A stretch of DNA of 64,000 nt, taken from RGIG3701 sp031553595. GTDB lineage: Bacteria; Planctomycetota; Planctomycetia; Pirellulales; Thermoguttaceae. Positions within the stretch are counted from its first letter, which is position 1, and each line of letters starts with the position of its first letter. The position numbers and the translations under genes are program-made. The stretch spans positions 7,111-71,110 of the forward strand of contig JAVBLI010000006.1 in assembly GCA_031553595.1 (NCBI GenBank). Reading direction: 5' to 3'. Of this stretch, positions 34,703 through 42,271 are shown piece after piece. The notes beneath the pieces are model-generated. The model was not told the origin of the DNA. It was given only the letters and a program-made list of their open reading frames with translations, and made no database searches.

Positions 34703-35704
34703 CTACGCCCCGATTTCCAGCAACGGATCAAGCGATTCGAGCACCCCACCCACAATATGTGCCGCTTCCCGACAACCGCCGTCGCATTTAAAGGAATGCT
34801 CGCAGCTTAAACAGCTCGGCGGCAGGAACGACTTTTCCGTGAACCGTTTCCAGTACGGGTGTTCTGGCGCCTGGTCAAGTTCGCGCCAGTGCATCAGACG
34901 CTTCTCTGAATGGTTGCATACGCGGATGTACCCGGATGGATCGACGACGAAAAAACCGATGGCGGCGCTGCACCGCGTGCCAACTTTCAGGCGTTCGTAC
35001 TTCGCCGGTTCAATGACGCATAACGGCAATTCCGTGCCGACATGGCCGTGGCGATTCGCGGTGGTCAGCACTTCCTCCACGGTGTCGAGCATCTCGCGCA
35101 ACTGCGCGGCGTTCAATTCCATATCGCGGTTTTGCAGCCCGCGTCCGCCGGGCATGAAACGGTTCAAGAGAATCAAATCGGCTCCCGCCAGCAGCGCCTC
35201 CGCGACCGTTTCGAACAGCTCGTCGAGATTGCGATTCGTGACCGTAATGCCGGCGACTGTCGCGATCCCCATGTCATGTGATTTGCGGATCCACGCCAGG
35301 ATGTCTCGCGGGTCGGTGTCGCTGTCGGTATGTTCCATGAACGTCTCCATCCCCGGCAGGCTCATGCTCAACTGCACCTTATGCTCGGCACAAAACGCGA
35401 GCACCTCGTCGGACATAATCCGTCCGTTGGATAGCAGATGCGTGCTCATCTCCAGCGAAATCGCATGCCGCATAATGTCGAACAGTCCCTCTTTCAAAAG
35501 CGGCTCGCCGCCGGTGAACGCCACGTCACGGATATTCCTGGCCGAGAGCGCGTCGAGCACCGCCTTCCACTCGTCGATACCCATTTCCTCTTCCACGGGA
35601 AACTTGTCCGCGAACCACGGACACGAGCAGAACAGGCACGCGTGATTGCAGCGGTACGTCATTTCCAGCACCGCCGTGCGGGGAAAGGTTGGGGTAGTAG
35701 TCAT
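34703..35704 (-). CDS. Radical SAM/SPASM enzyme, candidate maturase of the AMCY proteins
   Basis: The 333 residues have the SAM-cluster motif at Cys19, Cys23 and Cys26 (YRCNHACLFC), then GGEPLL of the SAM-binding strand. The C-terminal SPASM domain has Cys245, Cys263, Cys298, Cys301, Cys307 and Cys311 in the pattern CX2CX5CX3C, for one or two auxiliary [4Fe-4S] clusters. SPASM enzymes modify peptides or proteins, for example thioether or C-C crosslinks, formylglycine or PQQ precursors. AAGGA stands before ATG35704. It lies 40 bp after the last of five AMCY lipoprotein genes, so these are its likely substrates. No RRE-like N-terminal domain or protease is seen. Confidence 0.88.
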   Translation of the reverse strand: MTTTPTFPRTAVLEMTYRCNHACLFCSCPWFADKFPVEEEMGIDEWKAVLDALSARNIRDVAFTGGEPLLKEGLFDIMRHAISLEMSTHLLSNGRIMSDEVLAFCAEHKVQLSMSLPGMETFMEHTDSDTDPRDILAWIRKSHDMGIATVAGITVTNRNLDELFETVAEALLAGADLILLNRFMPGGRGLQNRDMELNAAQLREMLDTVEEVLTTANRHGHVGTELPLCVIEPAKYERLKVGTRCSAAIGFFVVDPSGYIRVCNHSEKRLMHWRELDQAPEHPYWKRFTEKSFLPPSCLSCEHSFKCDGGCREAAHIVGGVLESLDPLLEIGA

Positions 35705-35744
35705 CGGTCAGTCCTTCTTAACAAAAAATGATGTCGGTTGCATG

Positions 35745-36062
35745 TCAGCGGATTATCGCATAACACATCGCACTGAAAATTTCCTTTTCTTCCGGCGGCT
35801 CCTCCTCGCCAAGTTTTTTCAACTTTTCGGTCAGGTCTTCGCGATTGGCGGCTTTGTCATCCGTCGGGACTTCTTTCGGCGGCGTTGGCGAAGCGGCATC
35901 CTTCTGCACGGAGGCCGGCGGAACCGTCTCGTCTTTCGGCGGCGCGGGCGCGTAGCACATCGCCCCAGGCAGTCTTTCACACCCGGGAAGAGTCGCCACG
36001 GTCGTCGCTGCCAGCACGGTCAGCGCGGATTTTAAAAATTCACGTCGTTCGTTTTCAGTCAT
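35745..36062 (-). CDS. AMCY-motif Tat lipoprotein 5, two AMCY motifs
   Basis: The 105 residues start with MTENERREFLKSA, a Tat RRxFLK motif, and the lipobox TLPGC (Cys28). AMCY occurs at residues 34-37 right after the lipobox and again at 98-101, five residues before the C-terminus (SAMCYAIIR). Between them lies a Pro-rich acidic linker and the helix REDLTEKLKKLGEEE. The order leader helix then short C-terminal core is that of a RiPP precursor. AAGGAG precedes the ATG. It ends 40 bp before the radical SAM gene. It lacks the paired CxxC of its longer paralogues. Confidence 0.82.
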   Translation of the reverse strand: MTENERREFLKSALTVLAATTVATLPGCERLPGAMCYAPAPPKDETVPPASVQKDAASPTPPKEVPTDDKAANREDLTEKLKKLGEEEPPEEKEIFSAMCYAIIR

Positions 36063-36066
36063 GGGG

Positions 36067-36675
36067 CTACTCCTTGTTTTGTGCTGTAATACCAAACAGT
36101 TTTCTTAATCGTTCGACTTCGTTTTTAAGCGGATACTCTTCTCCCTGCATGCCTTCGTAGCGGTCTTTGCCCTGAAGAAAGAGCGCCATGAGTTCAAGAT
36201 CATTGGGTTTGTTTAGCTCGACACGGACGGGCTCTGCCTGATCGGGGTACTTGATTTCCAATTGGAATTTTTCTTTTGTCAAACCCGAACCGCATGTCAG
36301 ACAGTGCTCCGGGAGAATTAATTTCGCAGCGACACCCTGATCCTGGATACGCTTTAACGGCACATTGTACTCGCGGAGAATTTCGTCCTTCTCGCCCACA
36401 CGCATGGTCTGTCCGCACTCAGGGCAAAGCTTTTCAATCGGGATCGGCTCCCCGGCAATGTCATAGCACATCGCCCCGTATGAGAGATCTTTCGGCGGAC
36501 TACTCTCCGCGAGTTTATGCAGGCGTTCGGCCAATTCCTCACGCGTGGGATTTCGTATTTCGGTGGTGTCCGCCAGAGAACTACAGGAAACGGTGGACAA
36601 AACACCCACGCCAACCGCCCCGGCCAGTGAGGCACCTGCGGCTTTCAAAAATTTACGGCGTTCGTTCTCGGTCAT
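36067..36675 (-). CDS. AMCY-motif Tat lipoprotein 4, with CxxC pair
   Basis: The 202 residues have a Tat start MTENERRKFLKAAG and a lipobox-like STVSC (Cys31). The helix NPTREELAERLHKLAES stands before GAMCY (Ala68-Tyr71). Then comes CPECG (Cys84, Cys87) and a second pair HCLTCG about 50 residues on, which may bind zinc or a cluster. The C-terminal part (KLILPEHC, FQLEIKYPDQ, DLELMALFLQGKDRY, EVERLRKLFG) is nearly the same as in the 36845-37503 gene. ATG36675 or 36678 is the start, with AAGGAGAGG before. It overlaps the previous gene's end by 23 bp. The function is unknown. Confidence 0.82.
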   Translation of the reverse strand: MTENERRKFLKAAGASLAGAVGVGVLSTVSCSSLADTTEIRNPTREELAERLHKLAESSPPKDLSYGAMCYDIAGEPIPIEKLCPECGQTMRVGEKDEILREYNVPLKRIQDQGVAAKLILPEHCLTCGSGLTKEKFQLEIKYPDQAEPVRVELNKPNDLELMALFLQGKDRYEGMQGEEYPLKNEVERLRKLFGITAQNKE

Positions 36676-36841
36676 CATCCTCTCCTTGTGTCTTTTCATC
36701 ATCCTGCTTTTCTGACGGCGGAGGCAAAGGCGCGTAGCACATCGCCCCCCATCTGGCACACCCGGGGAGAGTCGTCACAGCTGTCGCTGCCAGCGCGGCC
36801 AGGGTGGCTCTCAAAAATTCACGACGTTCGTTTTGTGTCAT
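36653..36841 (-). CDS. AMCY-motif Tat lipoprotein 3, short form
   Basis: The 62-residue protein has MTQNERREFLRAT, the lipobox TLPGC (Cys28), then WGAMCYAPLPPP with AMCY at residues 33-36. The rest is an acidic tail. It lacks the helix and the CxxC domain of its paralogues and may be a trimmed copy of the 35745-36062 type. AAGGAGTAACCC precedes its ATG, with the upstream gene's stop codon inside the SD. The next gene starts within its end. Confidence 0.75.
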   Translation of the reverse strand: MTQNERREFLRATLAALAATAVTTLPGCARWGAMCYAPLPPPSEKQDDEKTQGEDDDRERTP

Positions 36842-36844
36842 GGG

Positions 36845-37503
36845 TTACTCCTTGTTTTTCACCGTAACGCCAAAAAGTTTCCGTAATCGCTCCACCTCGT
36901 CCTTTAGGGCCCCCTCGGCACCCTGGCCCAACGAATAACGGTCTTTCCCCTGGAGGAAAAGTGCCATGAGTTCCAGGTCCTCGGCTCTTTCCAGCACCAC
37001 ACGAACAGGCTCTGTTTGATCCGGATACTTGATTTCCAACTGGAATTTTTTCACGTTCCATTCTTCCAGAGAAAGTTCCGACCTCTGCTCCCAGTCCAAA
37101 CCACATTTTTCCAGGCCGAAACCGCATGTTGGGCAGTGCTCCGGGAGAATCAGTTTCGCGTCGACACCCTGATCTTGAATTCGTTTCAGCGGAACATGGT
37201 ATTCCCTGAGAATCTCATCCATTTCGCCCACCTGCATGGTTCGTTCGCATGTCGGGCATGGTTTCTCCTCAAAAAAGGGATCGCCACTTGATAGCACATT
37301 GCCCCGGGAGAGAGGCCACTGGGCAGCCTGCTTTCGGCGAGTTTTTTTAAACGTTCGACGAGTTTCTCCCGCGTGGGGTTCCGTATTTCGGTGGTGTCCG
37401 CTGGAGTGCCGCCAGGGGTACATCCCAGCATCCCAGCGCCCATCGCCCCGGCCAACGACGCCCCCGCGGCTTTCAAAAATTTGCGACGCTCGTTTTCGGT
37501 CAT
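36845..37503 (-). CDS. AMCY-motif Tat lipoprotein 2, split by a -1 frameshift
   Basis: The first frame (from 37503) gives MTENERRKFLKAAG, lipobox MLGC (Cys28), the helix NPTREKLVERLKKLAES and GAMCYQVA (Ala68-Tyr71). It then leaves the family. The -1 frame continues with EEKPCPTCERTM, HCPTCG, FQLEIKYPDQ and ends KNKE at 36845, in full agreement with the 36067-36675 paralogue. The switch falls at CCCTTTTTT (37271-37279 on the plus strand). The joined product would have 219 residues. It may be programmed slippage, a true mutation, or a read error in the T run. About 15 residues between the two CxxC pairs are extra compared with the paralogue. Confidence 0.7.
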
Positions 37504-37506
37504 AGG

Positions 37507-38175
37507 TTACTCCTTATTTTTCTCTTTCAGCCCAAAAAGATACCGCAGCCGCTCGATTCGGTATTTCAGCGGGATATCGCCCTCCAGCTCCTCCCCCTGC
37601 ATAAAAAGCGCCATACGTTCGAGGTCATGGACGTCACGCAAATCGGCTTGGACGACAGTCGGATCATCCGGGTATCGAATTTCCACGCGGTACTTGCCGT
37701 TTCTCAGGCCGTCGCCGCAGGTTGCGCAGTGCTCGGGACGGATCAATTCCATATCGAGGCCCAAATCCCGGACACGTTTCACGGGCACATCGTATTGACT
37801 GAGTATGGGATCAATCTGCCCGGCGATCATGGTTTTACCGCAAGCCGGGCAAGGATATTGCTCGGGCGGAGGAACATAGATCGGGAAATAACACATCGCA
37901 TGGATTTCCGGCTTGGATGCCTCCGGTACCGCAGGCTCGCTCAGGGCAAGTTTTTTCAAACGTTTGACCAACTCCGCACGCTTAACCGCGTTGGGATCCA
38001 CGGCGATTTTCTCCACGGTCGGCGGCGAAACGATTTCTTTCGGCGTCGCAGCAGGCACATCAGCAGTGTCCGGCGCGGCGCCATTCGGTTGGCAGCCCAC
38101 GACACTCATTCCCATCGCCCCGGCCAGCGACGCACCGGCGGCTTTCAAAAATTTGCGACGTTCGTTTTCGGTCAT
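37507..38175 (-). CDS. AMCY-motif Tat lipoprotein 1, with CxxC pair
   Basis: The 222 residues have MTENERRKFLKAAG, lipobox SVVGC (Cys28), a Pro/Val-rich linker, and the helix AVKRAELVKRLKKLALSE. HAMCY follows (Ala93-Tyr96), then CPACG (Cys109, Cys112) and HCATCG (Cys150, Cys153). The C-terminal domain is related to those of paralogues 2 and 4 but more divergent (KYRVEIRYPDDP, DLERMALFMQGEE). The gene starts 3 bp after the SPFH gene and its own end (KE then stop) forms the SD of the next. The pattern suggests export of a folded protein by Tat and attachment to the membrane. Confidence 0.82.
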   Translation of the reverse strand: MTENERRKFLKAAGASLAGAMGMSVVGCQPNGAAPDTADVPAATPKEIVSPPTVEKIAVDPNAVKRAELVKRLKKLALSEPAVPEASKPEIHAMCYFPIYVPPPEQYPCPACGKTMIAGQIDPILSQYDVPVKRVRDLGLDMELIRPEHCATCGDGLRNGKYRVEIRYPDDPTVVQADLRDVHDLERMALFMQGEELEGDIPLKYRIERLRYLFGLKEKNKE

Positions 38176-38178
38176 GGG

Positions 38179-39093
38179 TTACTCCTGCTTCTTCTCCAAA
38201 AGCCCTTTGAGCATCGCGCCGATTTCCATCGGGAACAGGATCACGGTGTTCGAGTCGCCGGCTCCAAGACCGTCGATGGTTTGGAACGCACGCAACTGCA
38301 TCGCGCCGGGGCTGGAGTACATCTGCGCGGCCGCTTTGGCGAGATTCTCGGACGCCAGCAAGTCGCCCTCGGCTTTGGTGAGCGTCGCACGCTTTTCCCG
38401 CTCGGCCGACGCCTGACGCGACATCATCTGCTTGAGCATTTCCGGCAGCTCGATGTCCTGCAGCCGAATCGTGTCGATGTGAATGCCCCATTCTTTGACA
38501 TGCGCCTCGACGTTTTCCCGGATCCGCGTCTGGATCTGCTCGCGCTCGGCAAGCAGCTCGTCCAACGACAGCGCCCCGACCACATCCCGCAGCGCCGCCT
38601 GGGCGTACTGCATGATGGCGAAGCGGTAATCCTGCACCGAAAGCACGGCCTTTTCCGGGTTGGCGACCATGTAGAAAATCGCACTGTCGATCTCCGCCGG
38701 GACGTTGTCTTTGGTGATGACTTTCTGTTTGGGGATGTTGGCCACCAGCGTTCGGGTGTCGACGAATTGGACGAACTCGATGACCGGGATGATGTAGACC
38801 ATGCCCGGGCCGCAGGTACGTCTGTATTTGCCGAGGAACATGACGATGCCGCGTTCCCATTGGGCGGCGACGCGCACGCCGGAGACGATGAAACTCCAGA
38901 CCACCAGGAAGATGACCGGCAGCGTCAGCGCTTTGATCAGCACCATCGGATTTTCCGGCCCGTGCGTAAAAATCTCTTTCGGCAGCATCGCGTACGCCCA
39001 TCCGGTGGCGATCAGCAGGCCGATAAAATTCAGTGCCGCCCGCACAGGCATACCCAGCGACGTGTGCGGCGTGTTTTCGCTTATCCCGTTCAT
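38179..39093 (-). CDS. SPFH/band 7 (slipin-like) membrane protein
   Basis: The 304 residues have two hydrophobic helices near the N-terminus (about 20-38 and 48-68). The SPFH domain follows, with the markers GIVMFLGKYRRTCGPGMVYIIP and LQDIELPEMLKQMMSRQASAERE, and a coiled-coil part ending EKKQE. Stomatin/slipin proteins form ring oligomers that organise membrane proteins and proteases. AAGGAG precedes the ATG. The stop is 3 bp before the first AMCY lipoprotein, so it heads this tight gene group. A NfeD protease partner, common with slipins, is not present. Confidence 0.88.
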   Translation of the reverse strand: MNGISENTPHTSLGMPVRAALNFIGLLIATGWAYAMLPKEIFTHGPENPMVLIKALTLPVIFLVVWSFIVSGVRVAAQWERGIVMFLGKYRRTCGPGMVYIIPVIEFVQFVDTRTLVANIPKQKVITKDNVPAEIDSAIFYMVANPEKAVLSVQDYRFAIMQYAQAALRDVVGALSLDELLAEREQIQTRIRENVEAHVKEWGIHIDTIRLQDIELPEMLKQMMSRQASAEREKRATLTKAEGDLLASENLAKAAAQMYSSPGAMQLRAFQTIDGLGAGDSNTVILFPMEIGAMLKGLLEKKQE

Positions 39094-39127
39094 GATACGC
39101 TCCTTGTGAAAAGATGGAAATGGCTCG

Positions 39128-39832
39128 CTATTTAAACAACTCCGCCAGTGGAAGTTTCTGCGCTTTCACCGCCTCGACGAACCACGCGGCATATGCCCGC
39201 GCGCCGACGTCGGTGAGGTGGCACGTATCGTTGGCGGTTTCGACCATATAATATTTCTTCGTCTCGTCCGGGCCAAGTTCAATTAATTTCTTCACCGCTA
39301 CGGCGTTCAAATCGACGAACGGCACGGCCTCCGCTTTCGCCACGCCTTCCATCGCGCGGGCGTAGGCGTTGAGCGTGCCGTTACCGATATCCTTGTTGTC
39401 GGCGGTGTAAGCCCAGCGGGCCGTGGTGCTGACGAGGACCGGGTGGGCCTTCTTCTCGCGCACTTCTTTAACATACAGCGTCAGCAGCTCGGGGTATGTC
39501 GTGCGGTGGTCGGCATAACGCTCCTCCCGCTGACGGTTCGCGTCGTTGTGGCCGAACTGAATGAGAACGTAATCGCCCTCTTTCACGTCCGCCAGCAGCC
39601 GCTGCCACCGCTGCTCGCCCCGGAACGACTTCACGCTGCGCCCGCCGATGGCCTGGTTGAACACCTTCACGCCGTCCGCGCACGACTCGGGTAGCGCCCA
39701 GCCCCAGCCCTGCTGCGGCGCCTGACGTTCGTGGTAATTGCACATCGTCGAATCGCCCGCAAGGTAAATGTCGGCCCCGAACGCGGTCGCAATCATGGCG
39801 ACGAACGTCAGAAAACAGATCGTGCGTCTCAT
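39128..39832 (-). CDS. Secreted SGNH/GDSL esterase, rhamnogalacturonan acetylesterase-like
   Basis: The 234 residues have a signal peptide ending about residue 20. The SGNH blocks are IYLAGDSTMCNY (nucleophile Ser), NQAIGGRS, IQFGHNDAN, and DTCHLTDVGA with the Asp-x-x-His pair. This is the layout of the CE12 pectin deacetylases. The start codon follows the stop of the DUF1080 gene without a gap, and GGGGAG of that gene's end is the SD. It would remove acetyl groups from pectin. Confidence 0.88.
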   Translation of the reverse strand: MRRTICFLTFVAMIATAFGADIYLAGDSTMCNYHERQAPQQGWGWALPESCADGVKVFNQAIGGRSVKSFRGEQRWQRLLADVKEGDYVLIQFGHNDANRQREERYADHRTTYPELLTLYVKEVREKKAHPVLVSTTARWAYTADNKDIGNGTLNAYARAMEGVAKAEAVPFVDLNAVAVKKLIELGPDETKKYYMVETANDTCHLTDVGARAYAAWFVEAVKAQKLPLAELFK

Positions 39833-40624
39833 TTACTCCCCGTCTTTCAGCGGCAGCACCCAGATGTTGCGAAATTTCACATCCGAGCCGTGATTTTGCA
39901 GCTCGATCGGCCCTTTCTCCATCACGGGATACGCGCCGGGGAGCGTTTTGTGCATCGTGGGGCCGAGAATTTCCTGGTGATCGTGCACGCGCACACCGTT
40001 GAAGTCGAGGGTCACGTACGCGGGGGCGGTCATCGTTTCGCCGTCGAAACGCGGGGCCGTGAACCAGACGTCGAAACTCTGCCACTGACCGGGCTTCGCG
40101 GCCGGGTTCACCTTCGGTGGAAACTGCCCGTACACCGCGCCGGCGTTCCCGTCGGCATAAATAAAACTGTCGCACGACTCGATGATCTGAATTTCGAAAA
40201 GGCCCATCATGAACAGGCCGCTGTTGCCCCAGACCATGCGGTGGGCGGGCTCTACGGGCGACATCCATTCCAGGTGCAGCCGACAGTCGCCGAAATCCAC
40301 TTTGGTGCGAAGCTGGCCGGTCTTCAAAATGTCGAACGTCCCGTCCTGGATGCCATCGCCGATCGGCTGGCCGTCCGTCCGCTGCCAGGCGTCGAGATTG
40401 GTTCCATCAAAAAGCACCAGCGCGCCTTCCGGGGCCGGCAGGCCAAGACACTCCTCCTGCGGCGCGACCTTTTCCGGCTGTGGACGCGCCAGATCGTGCA
40501 CTCGCCACTCGGAATTCGGCAGCAGCGGCCCGTCCGTATACCCCGGCGCGTCCTCGGCCAGCACCGCGGCGGAAACCGGCAGCACGAAAGCCGCCACTAA
40601 AAACGTAAACAACCATTTTTTCAT
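39833..40624 (-). CDS. Secreted DUF1080 protein
   Basis: The 263 residues have a signal peptide (about 1-23). The DUF1080/3-keto-disaccharide hydrolase beta sandwich follows: GALVLFDGTNLDAW, CRLHLEWMSPVEP, NSGLFMMGLFEIQIIES, PGQWQSFDVWFTAP, and the last GPIELQNHGSDVKFRNIWVLP. It is about the minimal length for the family. It is followed directly by the SGNH gene and preceded by the Gfo/Idh gene, a common pairing in planctomycetes, where oxidation of a sugar at C3 is followed by hydrolysis. AGGTG precedes the ATG. Confidence 0.9.
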   Translation of the reverse strand: MKKWLFTFLVAAFVLPVSAAVLAEDAPGYTDGPLLPNSEWRVHDLARPQPEKVAPQEECLGLPAPEGALVLFDGTNLDAWQRTDGQPIGDGIQDGTFDILKTGQLRTKVDFGDCRLHLEWMSPVEPAHRMVWGNSGLFMMGLFEIQIIESCDSFIYADGNAGAVYGQFPPKVNPAAKPGQWQSFDVWFTAPRFDGETMTAPAYVTLDFNGVRVHDHQEILGPTMHKTLPGAYPVMEKGPIELQNHGSDVKFRNIWVLPLKDGE

Positions 40625-40632
40625 TTTTACAC

Positions 40633-42045
40633 CTATCCCACGTTAATCCACGAGTCCACCTTCTCAAACGTCCACGGATCGCGCTGCGGCCGGTCGTAAC
40701 AGAAGTGCGCGTTCGCCTCGTCGGCCCGCTCGCCCTCGAAAACTTCTTTGTCGGGGTTCCACGTCAGTTGCGCCCCGTCCAGGAGCATGGAAATGTTGCC
40801 CATGTGTGCGATGGTGTGGGTACGGTGGCCGCACTCGGCGGTGTAATAGCAGGGCCTTCCGGACTTGATGCAGTTCGTGAAGTCGAGATGCTCGCCGCCC
40901 ATGCCGTCCACCTTGTCGGCGGTGCACTCCACGCGGCCGAAGTTTTCCTCGTCCGAAAACGTGATGGCCAGAAGCGCCTCGTCGCTGGCTTTCAGCGGCG
41001 TTCGCCACCCGCGGCTAAGCACCCAGCCTTTCGTGCCCTCGACTTTAATGCCCGGCACCTCGGACCAAACGTCCATCTTTACGCCGTTGGCGTACTGATA
41101 CGAAATATTAAAGGACGTCGCGGCATTCCAGACTTCCTCCCGCGCGGGGAAACTCCCCGTGCCGCAGACGGTGACCGGGCCTGTGTCGTCGGTGCCGTTA
41201 ACCCACTGCGCGAGGTTCACCATGTGGGAACCCCAGTCGGTCAGGACGCCGCCGCTGTAATCAAGATCCCAGCGCCAGTTGTAATGCACACGGGCGGGGA
41301 TGTACGCCTTCATCGGCGCGGGGCCCGTCCAGAGCTCGAAATCCAGGTGCGCGGGCACATCCTGCGGCGTATCCTCCCGCGCAACGTCGGACTTGTTCGG
41401 GTCGCGGGCCCACGTATTTCCCCCCGGCAGCAGCACCTTGATTTTGCGGATTTCGCCCAGGTGCCCATGCCGCGCGAGGTTCACCACCTGCTGATAACAC
41501 GGCACGGAACGGTTCTCGGAAGCCGTCTGAAACACCCGGCCCGTAGCCTTCTGCACGTCCGAAAGAATCCGCCCCTCGCGGATGGTCAGCGTGGGCTTCT
41601 CGCAAATCACATGCTTCCCGGCCTTCATCGCGAAGACGGACATCAGCACATGCCAGTGGTCTGGCGTGACGATATCCACCGCGTCGACATCCGCACGGTT
41701 CACCAGGTCGCGGAAATCCGTGTACGGCGTGCACGCCCGGTACGCCTCGCCGGCTTTCTGGGAGTAAAAACCGTTCACGCGGTCTTCGGCGTTTTTCAGA
41801 TAATCCCGGTCCACGTCGCAGACGGCGATGACTTGCTGGGCCGGGTTGCGGAACATGAGATCGAGATTCCAGCCGCAGCCGTGACTGCCGCAGCCGATGA
41901 GGCCCATGGTGATGCGATCATTGGCGGCGACGTTCCCATCCATGCCCAGCGCTGCGCCGGGAATGAGCGTCGGGGCCGCAACAGCGGTGGAGACGGCCGC
42001 AAGGGCCGCGGTTTTCATGAAATGACGACGGGAAATAACGTGCAT
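40633..42045 (-). CDS. Tat-exported Gfo/Idh/MocA oxidoreductase
   Basis: The 470 residues start with a Tat motif ISRRHFMKTAALAAV. The NAD(P)-binding Rossmann fold follows: MGLIGCGSHGCGW, then VIAVCDVDRD, DIVTPDHWH, and GKHVICEKPTLTIREG with the family Lys. The C-terminal beta sheet is seen in WRWDLDYSGGVLTDWGSHMV. Such exported members use a bound cofactor and oxidise sugars. ATG42045 has GGAGGTG upstream. The longer frame to 42150 has no signal. It heads a run of closely spaced minus-strand genes down to 32073. Confidence 0.9.
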   Translation of the reverse strand: MHVISRRHFMKTAALAAVSTAVAAPTLIPGAALGMDGNVAANDRITMGLIGCGSHGCGWNLDLMFRNPAQQVIAVCDVDRDYLKNAEDRVNGFYSQKAGEAYRACTPYTDFRDLVNRADVDAVDIVTPDHWHVLMSVFAMKAGKHVICEKPTLTIREGRILSDVQKATGRVFQTASENRSVPCYQQVVNLARHGHLGEIRKIKVLLPGGNTWARDPNKSDVAREDTPQDVPAHLDFELWTGPAPMKAYIPARVHYNWRWDLDYSGGVLTDWGSHMVNLAQWVNGTDDTGPVTVCGTGSFPAREEVWNAATSFNISYQYANGVKMDVWSEVPGIKVEGTKGWVLSRGWRTPLKASDEALLAITFSDEENFGRVECTADKVDGMGGEHLDFTNCIKSGRPCYYTAECGHRTHTIAHMGNISMLLDGAQLTWNPDKEVFEGERADEANAHFCYDRPQRDPWTFEKVDSWINVG

Positions 42046-42152
42046 ATACACCTCCGGTGGGTTAATGTTTGGTGAGGAAAGAAGATACATACTATTTAGC
42101 TTAAAGCACGCGCCGGAATTTGTCAAGAGTTGGGGCGTGCGAGATGGCAAGA

Positions 42153-42261
42153 AACAGCAGCCGGAAATGGAGCATCAGCGCAGAGACCGGATAAGAAGCG
42201 GAGACATGCTCAGCGATTCTTATCCGGTCATTCCGCTTCGCTTCATTCCCGGCTGCTGTTT
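42153..42261. repeat. Palindromic element, family 1, copy 9
   Basis: The arms are AACAGCAGCCGGAAATGG and CATTCCCGGCTGCTGTTT, with ACCGGATAAG and CTTATCCGGT inside. It ends 10 bp from the receiver gene stop and about 108 bp before the Gfo/Idh start. Confidence 0.9.
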
Positions 42262-42271
42262 TACCGCCCTG

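Noticed and set aside
36845..37423. An independent 192-residue gene
   Set aside because: Its first 50 residues are Arg/His-rich and unlike the paralogues. It reads only as the -1 frame continuation of the gene starting at 37503.
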